Program-made: the position numbers and the translations under genes
Shown here: piece after piece, positions 42,680 through 59,904 of the stretch
How the letters are laid out: the number at the start of each line of letters is the position of its first letter
Numbering within the stretch: position 1 is the stretch's first letter
Source of the DNA: Pseudomonas sp. R37(2017)
Lineage (GTDB): Bacteria > Pseudomonadota > Gammaproteobacteria > Pseudomonadales > Pseudomonadaceae
Length of the DNA stretch: 64,000 bases
Direction of reading: 5' to 3'
Assembly: GCF_002113375.1 (NCBI RefSeq)
Contig: NZ_NEHO01000019.1
Location: forward strand, 34,280 to 98,279
Notes under the pieces: model-generated
Databases searched by the model: none
Seen by the model: the letters and a program-made list of their open reading frames with translations, nothing else
Told to the model about the DNA's origin: nothing

Positions 42680-43278
42680 CCCAGCAGCTCCTCGAATTTC
42701 TTCACGGCCGACACGGTGATCAACACCTTGTCGTATGCGATCAGACTAACTGGATCGGAACCTTGCACATCACGTACATCCACGTGTGGCAGGTTACGAG
42801 CAGCCAGGTACAGGTTCTGATCAACAGCATCCGACACGATCAGAACGTCGGTCAGGCTCATGTTGTTCAGTTTGCCCAGCAGGTCTTTGGTTTTCGGCGT
42901 TTCAACGGCGAAATCCTGAACCACGACCAGACGATCAGTACGCACCAGCTCAGCAAGGATGGAACGCATTGCTGCGCGATACATCTTCTTGTTCAGCTTC
43001 TGGGAGTGATCCTGTGGACGAGCTGCGAAAGTGGTACCGCCGCCACGCCAGATTGGGCTACGGATAGTACCGGCACGAGCACGGCCAGTACCTTTCTGAC
43101 GCCATGGGCGCTTGCCGCCACCACGAACGTCGGAACGGGTCTTTTGCTGCTTGGAACCCTGACGACCGCCAGCCATGTAGGCCACGACTGCTTGGTGAAC
43201 CAGCGTCTCGTTGAATTCGCCGCCAAATGTCAGTTCGGAAACTTCGATCGCTTGAGCGTCATTTACGTTTAATTGCAT
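42676..43278 (-). CDS. rplD: 50S ribosomal protein L4
   Basis: A 200-residue protein: [20 protein letters not shown] with the tunnel loop [20 protein letters not shown]. In E. coli L4 autoregulates the S10 operon through its leader; a similar role here is possible but the leader structure is short. Confidence 0.97.
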
Positions 43279-43290
43279 GTCAGCTTCCCC

Positions 43291-43926
43291 TTAACCGCGA
43301 GCCTTGGCTGCTGGACGTACAACCACGTTGCCGCCAGTAGCGCCAGGAACAGCGCCCTTGACCAACAACAGATTGCGTTCAGCGTCCACGCGCACTACTT
43401 CGAGGGACTGCACGGTCACGCGCTCAGCGCCCATATGACCGGACATTTTTTTGCCCTTGAATACACGACCAGGAGTCTGGCACTGGCCGATAGAGCCTGG
43501 AACGCGGTGGGATACGGAGTTACCGTGGGTGTTATCTTGCCCGCGGAAGTTCCAACGCTTGATCGTACCCTGGAAGCCCTTACCTTTGGACTGACCGGTT
43601 ACATCAACCAGTTGGCCAGCGGCGAAGAGTTCAGCTTTGATCAGATCGCCGGCCTGGTACTCGCCTTCTTCAAGGCGGAATTCCATTACGGTACGACCGG
43701 CAGCAACGTTCGCCTTGGCGAAGTGGCCAGCCTGAGCTGCTGTTACACGCGAAGCACGACGCTCGCCGACAGTGACTTGCACTGCACGATAGCCATCGGT
43801 CTCTTCAGTTTTGAACTGGGTGACGCGATTCGGCTCGATCTCAATGACCGTGACCGGAATGGAGACACCTTCTTCGGTGAAAATACGGGTCATACCGCAT
43901 TTACGACCGACTACACCAATAGTCAT
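43291..43926 (-). CDS. rplC: 50S ribosomal protein L3
   Basis: A 211-residue protein: MTIGVVGRKCGMTRIFTEEG. The loop near the peptidyl transferase centre contains the Gln methylation region (RGQDNTHGNSVSHRVPGSIG). The ATG at 43926 gives the usual N-terminus; a longer in-frame start is not supported. Confidence 0.97.
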   Translation of the reverse strand: MTIGVVGRKCGMTRIFTEEGVSIPVTVIEIEPNRVTQFKTEETDGYRAVQVTVGERRASRVTAAQAGHFAKANVAAGRTVMEFRLEEGEYQAGDLIKAELFAAGQLVDVTGQSKGKGFQGTIKRWNFRGQDNTHGNSVSHRVPGSIGQCQTPGRVFKGKKMSGHMGAERVTVQSLEVVRVDAERNLLLVKGAVPGATGGNVVVRPAAKARG

Positions 43927-44006
43927 GTTGTAAACCTCATGAGTGTACGGGGCTTTCACCCGCTATGGCCGCCCATTTCAGAGCGTTACACGACCAAGAC
44001 CGAGTC

Positions 44007-44318
44007 TTAGCCGAGGCTGATCTGCACTTCCACACCGGCCGCAAGATCAAGCTTCATAAGAGCGTCAACGGTTTTATCCGTTGGCTGGACGATGTCCAGA
44101 ACACGCTTATGAGTACGGATCTCGTACTGGTCACGCGCGTCTTTGTTGACGTGCGGAGAAACCAGAACGGTGAACCGCTCTTTACGGGTAGGCAGTGGAA
44201 TAGGACCACGCACTTGAGCACCAGTACGTTTCGCGGTTTCCACGATTTCCTGGGTTGATTGGTCGATCAGGCGATGGTCGAAAGCCTTCAACCTGATACG
44301 GATTTGCTGATTTTGCAT
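44007..44318 (-). CDS. rpsJ: 30S ribosomal protein S10
   Basis: A 103-residue protein: [20 protein letters not shown]. It acts in the 30S head and in transcription antitermination as NusE, pairing with NusG and NusB. It is first in the S10 operon, about 60 bases after a strong promoter. Confidence 0.97.
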
Positions 44319-44380
44319 TGGATTTCAGACTCCGGCTGCTATTCCCACCGGGCGCAATACGCCCGTTAAAAGGAGGCGCA

Positions 44381-44409
44381 ATTCTATAGACGCCCCACAT
44401 AGGTGTCAA
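44381..44409 (-). promoter_or_regulatory. S10 operon promoter (rpsJ)
   Basis: On the minus strand a perfect -35 TTGACA (44409-44404), exactly 17 bases, then -10 TAGAAT (44386-44381). The bases after the -10 (TGCGCC) form a GC-rich discriminator. The start would be near 44374, giving a leader of about 55 bases. Confidence 0.82.
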
Positions 44410-44415
44410 CCCAAT

Positions 44416-44445
44416 AAAAAAGCCCCCGCTGAGCGGGGGCTTTTT
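44416..44445 (-). terminator. tuf intrinsic terminator
   Basis: AAAAAGCCCCCGC pairs with GCGGGGGCTTTTT around TGA, with a T run on the minus strand. It separates tuf from the S10 operon and is followed 6 bases later by the rpsJ -35 element. Confidence 0.93.
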
Positions 44446-44474
44446 CAAAGCATCAAAGCCATCTCAAAAAGAGA

Positions 44475-45668
44475 TTACTCGATGATTTTGGCTACTACGC
44501 CAGCACCAACGGTACGGCCGCCTTCGCGGATTGCGAAACGCAGACCGTCTTCCATTGCGATGGTTTTGATCAGGGTAACAGTCATCTGAATGTTGTCACC
44601 TGGCATTACCATTTCAACGCCTTCTGGCAGTTCGCAGTTACCGGTCACGTCAGTAGTACGGAAGTAGAACTGTGGACGGTAGCCCTTGAAGAACGGAGTG
44701 TGACGACCGCCTTCTTCCTTGCTCAGAACGTAAACTTCTGCGGTGAACTTGGTGTGCGGCTTAACCGAACCCGGCTTAACCAGAACCTGGCCACGCTCAA
44801 CGTCGTCACGCTTGGTACCACGCAGCAGAACGCCGCAGTTCTCGCCAGCACGACCTTCGTCGAGCAGCTTGCGGAACATCTCAACACCGGTGCAGGTGGT
44901 GGTGGTGGTGTCACGCAGACCAACGATTTCCAGTGCGTCTTGTACGCGAACGATACCGCGCTCGATACGACCAGTCACAACGGTACCACGACCGGAGATC
45001 GAGAATACGTCTTCGATTGGCATCAGGAACGGCTTGTCGATAGCACGCTCTGGCTCTGGGATGTAGCTGTCCAGAGTCTCTACCAGCTTCTTGACAGCGG
45101 TAGTGCCCATTTCGTTGTCGTCTTTGCCTTCCAGCGCCATACGAGCGGAGCCGATGATGATTGGAGTGTCATCACCTGGGAAGTCGTAAGTGCTCAGCAG
45201 GTCGCGCACTTCCATCTCTACCAGTTCCAGCAGCTCAGCGTCGTCTACCAGGTCAGCCTTGTTCAGGAAAACCACGATGTACGGAACGCCTACCTGACGG
45301 GACAGCAGGATGTGCTCACGGGTTTGTGGCATCGGACCATCAGCGGCCGAGCAAACCAGGATCGCGCCGTCCATCTGGGCAGCACCAGTGATCATGTTCT
45401 TCACGTAGTCAGCGTGACCTGGGCAGTCAACGTGAGCGTAGTGACGAATGTTCGAGTTGTACTCGACGTGCGCGGTGTTGATGGTGATACCACGAGCCTT
45501 CTCTTCCGGCGCGCTGTCGATCTTGTCGAACTCAACGACTGCGGAACCGAAAACTTCGGAGCAAACGCGAGTCAGAGCAGCGGTCAGAGTGGTTTTACCG
45601 TGGTCAACGTGACCGATGGTGCCAACGTTGACGTGCGGTAGGGAACGATCAAATTTTTCTTTAGCCAC
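44475..45668 (-). CDS. tuf: elongation factor Tu
   Basis: A 397-residue GTPase delivering aminoacyl-tRNA. G motifs: GHVDHGKTTL (G1), DCPGH (G3), NKADLVD (G4). Domain II and III sequences including FRTTDVTGNCELPEGVEMVM are intact. It is 30 bases after fusA in the str operon. No second tuf copy is in this window at the tRNA-Thr/tRNA-Trp site. Confidence 0.98.
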   Translation of the reverse strand: MAKEKFDRSLPHVNVGTIGHVDHGKTTLTAALTRVCSEVFGSAVVEFDKIDSAPEEKARGITINTAHVEYNSNIRHYAHVDCPGHADYVKNMITGAAQMDGAILVCSAADGPMPQTREHILLSRQVGVPYIVVFLNKADLVDDAELLELVEMEVRDLLSTYDFPGDDTPIIIGSARMALEGKDDNEMGTTAVKKLVETLDSYIPEPERAIDKPFLMPIEDVFSISGRGTVVTGRIERGIVRVQDALEIVGLRDTTTTTCTGVEMFRKLLDEGRAGENCGVLLRGTKRDDVERGQVLVKPGSVKPHTKFTAEVYVLSKEEGGRHTPFFKGYRPQFYFRTTDVTGNCELPEGVEMVMPGDNIQMTVTLIKTIAMEDGLRFAIREGGRTVGAGVVAKIIE

Positions 45669-45698
45669 GACAATTAACTCCTTGCCTAAAGGACTGAA

Positions 45699-47804
45699 TC
45701 AGCCTTGTTTTTTGGTTACAGTTTCGACGATATGCGACGGAGCTGTATCGTACTTTTTGAATTCCATAGAGTAGCTTGCGCGACCCTGGGACATGGAGCG
45801 AACGTCGGTCGCATAACCGAACATCTCACCCAGCGGAACTTCGGCGCGAATTACCTTGCCGGAGACCGTGTCTTCCATACCCTGAATCATGCCACGGCGA
45901 CGGTTAAGGTCACCCATAACATCACCCATATAGTCTTCAGGCGTAACAACCTCTACCGCCATGATCGGCTCGAGCAACTCACCACCGCCCTTCTGGGCCA
46001 GTTGCTTGGTCGCCATGGAAGCAGCCACCTTAAACGCCATCTCGTTCGAGTCGACGTCGTGGTAAGAACCATCAAACACGGTAGCCTTCAGGCCGATCAG
46101 CGGATAACCGGCAACTACGCCGTTCTTCATCTGCTCTTCGATACCCTTCTGGATAGCCGGGATGTATTCCTTAGGAACCACACCACCTACCACTTCGTTC
46201 AAGAATTGCAGACCTTCCTGACCTTCGTCAGCAGGAGCAAAACGAATCCAGCAATGACCGAACTGGCCACGACCACCGGACTGGCGAACGAACTTGCCTT
46301 CGATTTCGCAGTTCTTCGTGATGCGCTCACGGTACGAAACTTGAGGCTTACCGATGTTGGCTTCAACGTTGAACTCACGGCGCATCCGGTCAACCAGGAT
46401 GTCCAGGTGCAACTCACCCATACCAGAGATGATCGTTTGACCAGTCTCTTCATCAGTCTTGACGCGGAAAGACGGGTCTTCCTGAGCAAGCTTGCCCAGA
46501 GCGATACCCATTTTTTCCTGGTCATCCTTGGTCTTCGGCTCTACCGCAACCGAAATAACCGGCTCCGGGAAGTCCATGCGAACCAGGATGATTGGCGAAT
46601 CGGCGTTGCACAAAGTCTCACCAGTGGTGACGTCCTTCATGCCGATCAGGGCCGCGATGTCACCAGCGCGCACTTCCTTGATCTCTTCACGGGCGTTTGC
46701 GTGCATTTGCACCATACGACCCACGCGCTCTTTCTTGCCCTTAACCGAGTTGATCACGCCGTCACCGGAGTTCAACACGCCCGAGTAAACACGGACGAAG
46801 GTCAAGGTACCCACGAATGGGTCAGTAGCGATCTTGAACGCCAGAGCTGCGAACGGCTCTTCGTCGCTTGCATGACGCTCCATTTCCTCTTCCTCGTTAT
46901 CAGGGTTGGAGCCCTTGATAGCAGGAATGTCGGTTGGAGCAGGCAGGAAGTCGATAACGGCGTCGAGAACCAGGGGAACACCCTTGTTCTTGAAGGAAGA
47001 ACCGCAAACGGCCAGAACGATTTCGCCAGCAATAGTACGCTGACGCAGAGCAGCCTTGATCTCTTCGATCGACAGCTCTTCACCTTCCAGGTACTTGTTC
47101 ATCAGCTCTTCACTGGCTTCAGCCGCAGCTTCTACCATGTTGCTGCGCCACTCAGTAGCCAGCTCGAGCATATCCGCAGGGATTTCCTTGCGAACAGGAA
47201 CCATACCCTTGTCAGAGTCGTTCCAGTAGACAGCCTGCATGTTGATCAGATCGATCTGACCCTGGAAGTTGTCTTCCGAACCGATAGCCAGCTGGATCGG
47301 CACCGGAGTGTGACCCAGACGCTGCTTGATCTGACCGATCACGCGCAGGAAGTTGGCGCCAGCACGGTCCATCTTGTTCACATAAACAAGACGTGGAACA
47401 CCGTACTTGTTGGCTTGACGCCATACGGTTTCCGACTGAGGCTCAACACCCGAAGTACCACAGAACACAACGACAGCGCCGTCGAGTACGCGCAGGGAAC
47501 GCTCTACTTCAATGGTGAAGTCTACGTGGCCCGGGGTATCGATAACGTTGAAGCGATGCTCGTGCGGGTACTGCTTCTCGGAACCTTTCCAGAAGGCGGT
47601 GATGGCAGCAGAAGTAATGGTAATACCACGCTCCTGCTCCTGCACCATCCAGTCTGTGGTCGCGGCGCCGTCATGCACCTCGCCCATTTTGTGACTTTTG
47701 CCCGTGTAAAAAAGGACGCGCTCGGTGGTGGTGGTTTTACCAGCATCCACGTGAGCGACGATACCAATGTTACGGTAGCGGCTAATCGGAGTAGTACGAG
47801 CCAT
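45699..47804 (-). CDS. fusA: elongation factor G
   Basis: A 701-residue translocation GTPase. G1 AHVDAGKTTTTERVLFYTG, G3 DTPGHVDF, G4 NKMDRAGA are visible, as are domain IV segments near YRERITKNCEIEGKFVRQSG. It follows rpsG by 30 bases and precedes tuf in the str operon. Confidence 0.98.
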   Translation of the reverse strand: MARTTPISRYRNIGIVAHVDAGKTTTTERVLFYTGKSHKMGEVHDGAATTDWMVQEQERGITITSAAITAFWKGSEKQYPHEHRFNVIDTPGHVDFTIEVERSLRVLDGAVVVFCGTSGVEPQSETVWRQANKYGVPRLVYVNKMDRAGANFLRVIGQIKQRLGHTPVPIQLAIGSEDNFQGQIDLINMQAVYWNDSDKGMVPVRKEIPADMLELATEWRSNMVEAAAEASEELMNKYLEGEELSIEEIKAALRQRTIAGEIVLAVCGSSFKNKGVPLVLDAVIDFLPAPTDIPAIKGSNPDNEEEEMERHASDEEPFAALAFKIATDPFVGTLTFVRVYSGVLNSGDGVINSVKGKKERVGRMVQMHANAREEIKEVRAGDIAALIGMKDVTTGETLCNADSPIILVRMDFPEPVISVAVEPKTKDDQEKMGIALGKLAQEDPSFRVKTDEETGQTIISGMGELHLDILVDRMRREFNVEANIGKPQVSYRERITKNCEIEGKFVRQSGGRGQFGHCWIRFAPADEGQEGLQFLNEVVGGVVPKEYIPAIQKGIEEQMKNGVVAGYPLIGLKATVFDGSYHDVDSNEMAFKVAASMATKQLAQKGGGELLEPIMAVEVVTPEDYMGDVMGDLNRRRGMIQGMEDTVSGKVIRAEVPLGEMFGYATDVRSMSQGRASYSMEFKKYDTAPSHIVETVTKKQG

Positions 47805-47834
47805 AAAGCCCTCGCAAAATTAGTGAAGCTAAAA

Positions 47835-48308
47835 TTAGAAGCGGTAGTGCGAGAAAGCTTTGTTGGCTTCAGCCATACGGTGCACGTCTTCACGCTTCTT
47901 AACTGCAGCACCTTTACCTTCGGCAGCGTCCAACAGTTCGCCAGCCAAACGCAGAGCCATAGACTTCTCGCCACGCTTACGGGCGAAGTCTACCAACCAG
48001 CGCATTGCCAGAGCGTTACGACGGGACGGACGAACCTCGACCGGAACCTGGTAAGTAGCACCACCAACGCGGCGCGACTTCACTTCGACCAGCGGAGCGA
48101 TGGCGTCGAGTGCTTTTTCGAAGAGTTCCAGGGGATCGGTGCCGGTCTTGCGAGCCGCAACGGTTTCCAGGGCACCATAAACGATACGCTCGGCAACGGC
48201 CTTCTTGCCGCTTTCCATAACGTGGTTCATGAATTTGGCGAGGATTTGGCTTCCGTATTTCGGATCGTCCAGAATCTCACGCTTTGCTGCTACGCGACGT
48301 CTTGGCAT
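47835..48308 (-). CDS. rpsG: 30S ribosomal protein S7
   Basis: A 157-residue protein: MPRRRVAAKREILDDPKYGS, with conserved VPVEVRPSRRNALAMRWLVD. It nucleates the 30S head and in E. coli represses the str operon. A 108-base spacer separates it from rpsL. Confidence 0.98.
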   Translation of the reverse strand: MPRRRVAAKREILDDPKYGSQILAKFMNHVMESGKKAVAERIVYGALETVAARKTGTDPLELFEKALDAIAPLVEVKSRRVGGATYQVPVEVRPSRRNALAMRWLVDFARKRGEKSMALRLAGELLDAAEGKGAAVKKREDVHRMAEANKAFSHYRF

Positions 48309-48416
48309 TGATAAGCCCTCAAACGGTCTTCAGGTTAGTTCGGGACAGACCCTGTGGGTGCGTGCCCGACCTTACTCTTATCGACTCAATAAAATGAAAA
48401 TCTGCAAAGCAACCGA

Positions 48417-48788
48417 TTACTTCGGACGCTTGGTACCGTACTTCGAACGACCCTGGTTACGACCTTTAACGCCGGAAGTATCCAAGGAGCCGCGAACGGT
48501 GTGGTAACGAACACCTGGCAAGTCTTTTACACGACCGCCGCGGATCAGTACCACGCTGTGCTCTTGCAGGTTGTGGCCTTCACCACCGATGTACGAGGAA
48601 ACCTCGAAACCGTTGGTCAGACGCACACGGCATACTTTACGCAGTGCCGAGTTAGGTTTTTTCGGCGTGGTGGTGTACACACGGGTGCACACGCCACGAC
48701 GTTGCGGGCAGTTCTGCAGCGCAGGCACGTCGGATTTCTCGACGATACGCTTACGCGGCTGACGTACCAGCTGGTTGATAGTTGCCAT
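48417..48788 (-). CDS. rpsL: 30S ribosomal protein S12
   Basis: A 123-residue decoding-centre protein. K43 and K88, the streptomycin-resistance positions, are wild type ([26 protein letters not shown]). D89 is the methylthiolation site. It is first in the str operon, with its own promoter and a hairpin leader. Confidence 0.98.
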
Positions 48789-48841
48789 CTACTAGCTCCA
48801 CTGTTGTCTTGCGACGCTATTGTCTTGCAAGAAAAGCAAAA

Positions 48842-48863
48842 TGGCAGGAATGAATCCCTGCCA
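48842..48863 (-). terminator. rpsL leader hairpin (candidate attenuator)
   Basis: On the minus strand TGGCAGG (48863-48857) pairs with CCTGCCA (48848-48842) around GATTCATT, followed by TTTTGCTTTT. It lies 54 bases before rpsL and about 15 bases after the predicted transcription start. An rpsL leader attenuator has been described in pseudomonads, as I recall, and this may be it. It could also serve as a leaky terminator for rpoBC. Confidence 0.62.
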
Positions 48864-48879
48864 AATTTAGGGGTACAAG

Positions 48880-48908
48880 AGTCTAAAGAGGATCCTGTCC
48901 CCAGTCAA
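48880..48908 (-). promoter_or_regulatory. str operon promoter (rpsL)
   Basis: On the minus strand TTGACT (48908-48903), exactly 17 bases, then TAGACT (48885-48880). The start would be near 48873, so the hairpin at 48842-48863 is transcribed early in the leader. Confidence 0.6.
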
Positions 48909-49004
48909 GGCAAGGCCCCGCCCTCCCCACCCATCCAACCTCGACAATTTGTCTCGATTCGATGAACGGGGCGACCAGGGCCTTACACTCATTTACCGCA
49001 GAAC

Positions 49005-53204
<4,200 letters not shown>

Positions 53205-53268
53205 GGCCTTTCCTCCTGGCGGAGCAGAGAGCGGGCAATCCTGCCCCGCTCTCGATTCGCGTCACGTG

Positions 53269-57342
<4,074 letters not shown>

Positions 57343-57487
57343 CAGCGTTCCCCAGCTTGGTCACCTGCTTGTTTGGCCCCTCCCGACGGGAGCAGCCAGA
57401 AAATCGTGCAAACCCCATGGTTTGCGCCACCGCATCGGGTGGTTACAGCACGTTATCGGCACCGACCCAGTCGGCCTCCAATAACGG

Positions 57488-57516
57488 AAAAAGGCCGGTG
57501 GCAAGAGCCACCAGCC
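57488..57516 (-). terminator. rplL-rpoB attenuator
   Basis: On the minus strand GGCTGGTGGC pairs with GCCACCGGCC (one U-G pair) around TCTT, followed by TTTTT at 57492-57488. In E. coli a partial terminator at this junction lowers rpoBC relative to rplJL; the position here matches. Further small hairpins (GCAAACC..GGTTTGC at 57436-57452) follow before rpoB. Confidence 0.75.
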
Positions 57517-57561
57517 ATCAGCCTGTCGCTTAACGCTCGGGCTGGAGACGCAAAGTCGAAA

Positions 57562-57927
57562 TTACTTAACTTCGACTTGAGCGCCAGCTTCTTCCAGCTT
57601 CTTCTTGGCGTCTTCAGCAGCTTCTTTCGAAACGCCTTCCAGCAGAGTCTGAGGAGCGCCGTCAACTTTCTCTTTGGCTTCTTTCAGGCCCAGACCGGTC
57701 AGTTCACGAACGGCCTTGATCACGTTCACTTTCTTGTCGCCAGCGGCAGCCAGGACAACGTTGAACTCGGTTTGTTCTTCAACAACGGCAGCGGCAGCAG
57801 CTGGACCAGCAGCAGCAACAGCGGCGGTCACGCCGAAGGTTTCTTCCATTGCTTTGATCAGCTCAACAACTTCCAGAACGGTTTTCTGGCCGATTGCTTC
57901 GATGATTTGTTCGTTAGTCAGAGACAT
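57562..57927 (-). CDS. rplL: 50S ribosomal protein L7/L12
   Basis: A 121-residue stalk protein. The N-terminal dimerisation helix (MSLTNEQIIEAIGQKTVLEV), an Ala-rich hinge and the C-terminal factor-binding domain (GDKKVNVIKAVRELTGLGLK) are present. It is present in several copies per ribosome and recruits translation GTPases. It lies 78 bases after rplJ. Confidence 0.98.
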   Translation of the reverse strand: MSLTNEQIIEAIGQKTVLEVVELIKAMEETFGVTAAVAAAGPAAAAAVVEEQTEFNVVLAAAGDKKVNVIKAVRELTGLGLKEAKEKVDGAPQTLLEGVSKEAAEDAKKKLEEAGAQVEVK

Positions 57928-58005
57928 GACTTGAATCCTGTATTGGGGTGACAGCTTACGCAGCCATCAAATTAAACATATGATTTTGAAAGGTCCGACC
58001 GAGCC

Positions 58006-58506
58006 TTAGGCTGCAGCAGATTCTTTCTGGTCGCGAACGGCTGCCAGGGTACGAGCCAGCTTGCTGGTAGCGCCTTGGATCACGCTCATCAGCTTCGCAA
58101 TAGCCTCGTCACGGGTCGGCAGAGTCGCCAACACGTCGATCTGGTTAGCGGCAAGGAACTTGCCATCAAACGCAGCTGCCTTGATCTCGAACTTGCTCTG
58201 ACCCTTTGCGAATTCCTTGAAGATCCGGGCAGCAGCGCCTGGATGTTCTTTGGAGAATGCAATCAGGGTAGGGCCGGTGAACACGTCGTTGAGGACACTG
58301 AATTCAGTGTCAGCAACAGCGCGCTTGAGCAGGGTGTTACGTACAACACGTACGTAAACGCCAGCTTCACGAGCCTCTTTGCGGAGTCCGGTCATTGCGC
58401 CTACTGTTACGCCACGGGCATCAGCCACGACAGCGGACAGAGCGACTTTGGCAGCCTCGTTGACTTCAGCGACGATGGCCTTCTTGTCTTCGAGTTTAAT
58501 TGCCAC
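58006..58506 (-). CDS. rplJ: 50S ribosomal protein L10
   Basis: A 166-residue stalk base protein: MAIKLEDKKAIVAEVNEAAK, with LTG-like core TGLRKEAREAGVYVRVVRNT. Its C-terminal helix holds L12 dimers. It autoregulates through its mRNA leader in E. coli; a structured 198-base leader precedes it here. Confidence 0.97.
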   Translation of the reverse strand: MAIKLEDKKAIVAEVNEAAKVALSAVVADARGVTVGAMTGLRKEAREAGVYVRVVRNTLLKRAVADTEFSVLNDVFTGPTLIAFSKEHPGAAARIFKEFAKGQSKFEIKAAAFDGKFLAANQIDVLATLPTRDEAIAKLMSVIQGATSKLARTLAAVRDQKESAAA

Positions 58507-58704
58507 GGGTTTAACTCCTGCTTGTTACCGTTTCATCTGGTCGAAACCGGATGTCGTTTTGGTGTCTGATTCGGTAAAGAACCGGGAGCACCATCTGCGT
58601 AGGCTTGTGGTTTAAGACTTGCGTCGCCTACGGTCTTGGATAGCCCCCGCCAGGCAGGGACCCCAATTTTTCAATTGGCGCAATCGCTTGCGCCAATCTG
58701 TGTC
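58507..58704 (-). promoter_or_regulatory. rplJ leader (probable L10 autoregulatory region)
   Basis: A 198-base space between rplA and rplJ without a gene. It contains a perfect 10-bp hairpin, ATTGGCGCAA-TCGC-TTGCGCCAAT, at 58674-58697, which lacks a T tail and so is not a plain terminator. Further potential pairing (GTAGGC..GCCTAC) lies at 58600-58632. By analogy with other gammaproteobacteria this is where L10-L12 would bind the message. I see no convincing promoter. Confidence 0.5.
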
Positions 58705-59400
58705 TTACGCGTCGAGCGAGCTTTGGTCGATGACCAGACCTGGGCCCATAGTGGTGCTCAGGGTAACGCGCTTGACGTAGATACCTTTCGAGGAAGCTGG
58801 CTTGATACGCTTCAGATCAGCGATCAGGGCTTCAACGTTTTCCTTCAGCTTGACGGCGTCGAAACCGATCTTGCCAACGGAAGTGTGGATGATGCCGTTT
58901 TTGTCGGTGCGATAACGAACCTGACCTGCCTTGGCGTTTTTAACCGCGGAAGCCACGTCTGGAGTTACGGTGCCGACCTTTGGGTTAGGCATCAGGCCAC
59001 GTGGACCGAGGATCTGACCCAACTGACCTACAACGCGCATGGCATCCGGGGATGCGATCACTACGTCATAGTTCAGGTCGCCGCCTTTCATTTCGGCAGC
59101 CAGGTCGTCCATGCCTACGCGATCAGCGCCGGCAGCCAGAGCGGCTTCAGCAGCTGGACCCTGGGTGAACACAGCAACGCGAACGGTCTTGCCAGTGCCG
59201 TGTGGCAGCACAGTAGCGCTACGCACGACCTGGTCGGATTTACGCGGGTCAACGCCCAGGTTAACAGCTACGTCGAACGACTCGCTGAACTTGACAGTCG
59301 ACAGCTCGGCCAGCAGAGCAGCGGCGTCTACAATGTTGTAGGCCTTGCCTGCTTCGATTTTGCCGGCGATAGCCTTTTGACGCTTGGTCAGCTTAGCCAT
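58705..59400 (-). CDS. rplA: 50S ribosomal protein L1
   Basis: A 231-residue protein of the L1 stalk: MAKLTKRQKAIAGKIEAGKA, with GTGKTVRVAVFTQG and LMPNPKVGTVTPDVASAVKN. The ATG overlaps the rplK stop by one base (TAATG). L1 also represses the rplKA unit in E. coli. Confidence 0.98.
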   Translation of the reverse strand: MAKLTKRQKAIAGKIEAGKAYNIVDAAALLAELSTVKFSESFDVAVNLGVDPRKSDQVVRSATVLPHGTGKTVRVAVFTQGPAAEAALAAGADRVGMDDLAAEMKGGDLNYDVVIASPDAMRVVGQLGQILGPRGLMPNPKVGTVTPDVASAVKNAKAGQVRYRTDKNGIIHTSVGKIGFDAVKLKENVEALIADLKRIKPASSKGIYVKRVTLSTTMGPGLVIDQSSLDA

Positions 59401-59831
59401 TACACACCCTCCACGTTAAGGCCCATGCTACGAGCAGAACCGGCGATAGTACGCACGGCTGCTTCCATATCAGCTGCAGTCAAATCCGCGTTTTTGGTTT
59501 TCGCGATTTCTTCCAGCTGAGCACGAGTCACAGTGCCAACCTTAACGGTGTTCGGACGAGCGGAACCGCTGGTCAGACCGGCCGCCTTCTTCAGCAGAAC
59601 CGAAGCAGGGGTGGATTTGGTTTCGAAAGTGAAGCTACGGTCGCTGTAGACAGTGATGATCACTGGAGTCGGCAGGCCTGGCTCAAGACCCTGAGTACGG
59701 GCGTTGAAAGCCTTGCAGAATTCCATGATGTTCACGCCGTGCTGACCCAGGGCAGGACCAACAGGTGGGCTTGGGTTAGCCTGAGCGGCTTTCACTTGCA
59801 GCTTGATGTAAGCGGTAATCTTCTTGGCCAT
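59400..59831 (-). CDS. rplK: 50S ribosomal protein L11
   Basis: A 143-residue protein: MAKKITAYIKLQVKAAQANP, the GTPase-associated centre protein that binds thiostrepton-site rRNA and helps RelA sense uncharged tRNA. The ATG at 59831 is preferred to an upstream start that adds MECL. Confidence 0.97.
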   Translation of the reverse strand: MAKKITAYIKLQVKAAQANPSPPVGPALGQHGVNIMEFCKAFNARTQGLEPGLPTPVIITVYSDRSFTFETKSTPASVLLKKAAGLTSGSARPNTVKVGTVTRAQLEEIAKTKNADLTAADMEAAVRTIAGSARSMGLNVEGV

Positions 59832-59904
59832 GAGGCACTCCAATTACGGGTTCGAACGCCTCGAAAGGCTCCCCGGTTACTTGCGCGTTTATCCCAGTGA
59901 CGAC

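Noticed and set aside
30618..44318. Possible novel gene insertions in the ribosomal operons
   Set aside because: The gene order of S10, spc and alpha operons is canonical, and every coding stretch on the minus strand is accounted for by a known ribosomal protein, secY or rpoA.
45705..48311. An 868-codon open frame antisense to fusA and rpsG
   Set aside because: It spans two real genes and their spacer; only codon bias keeps it open.
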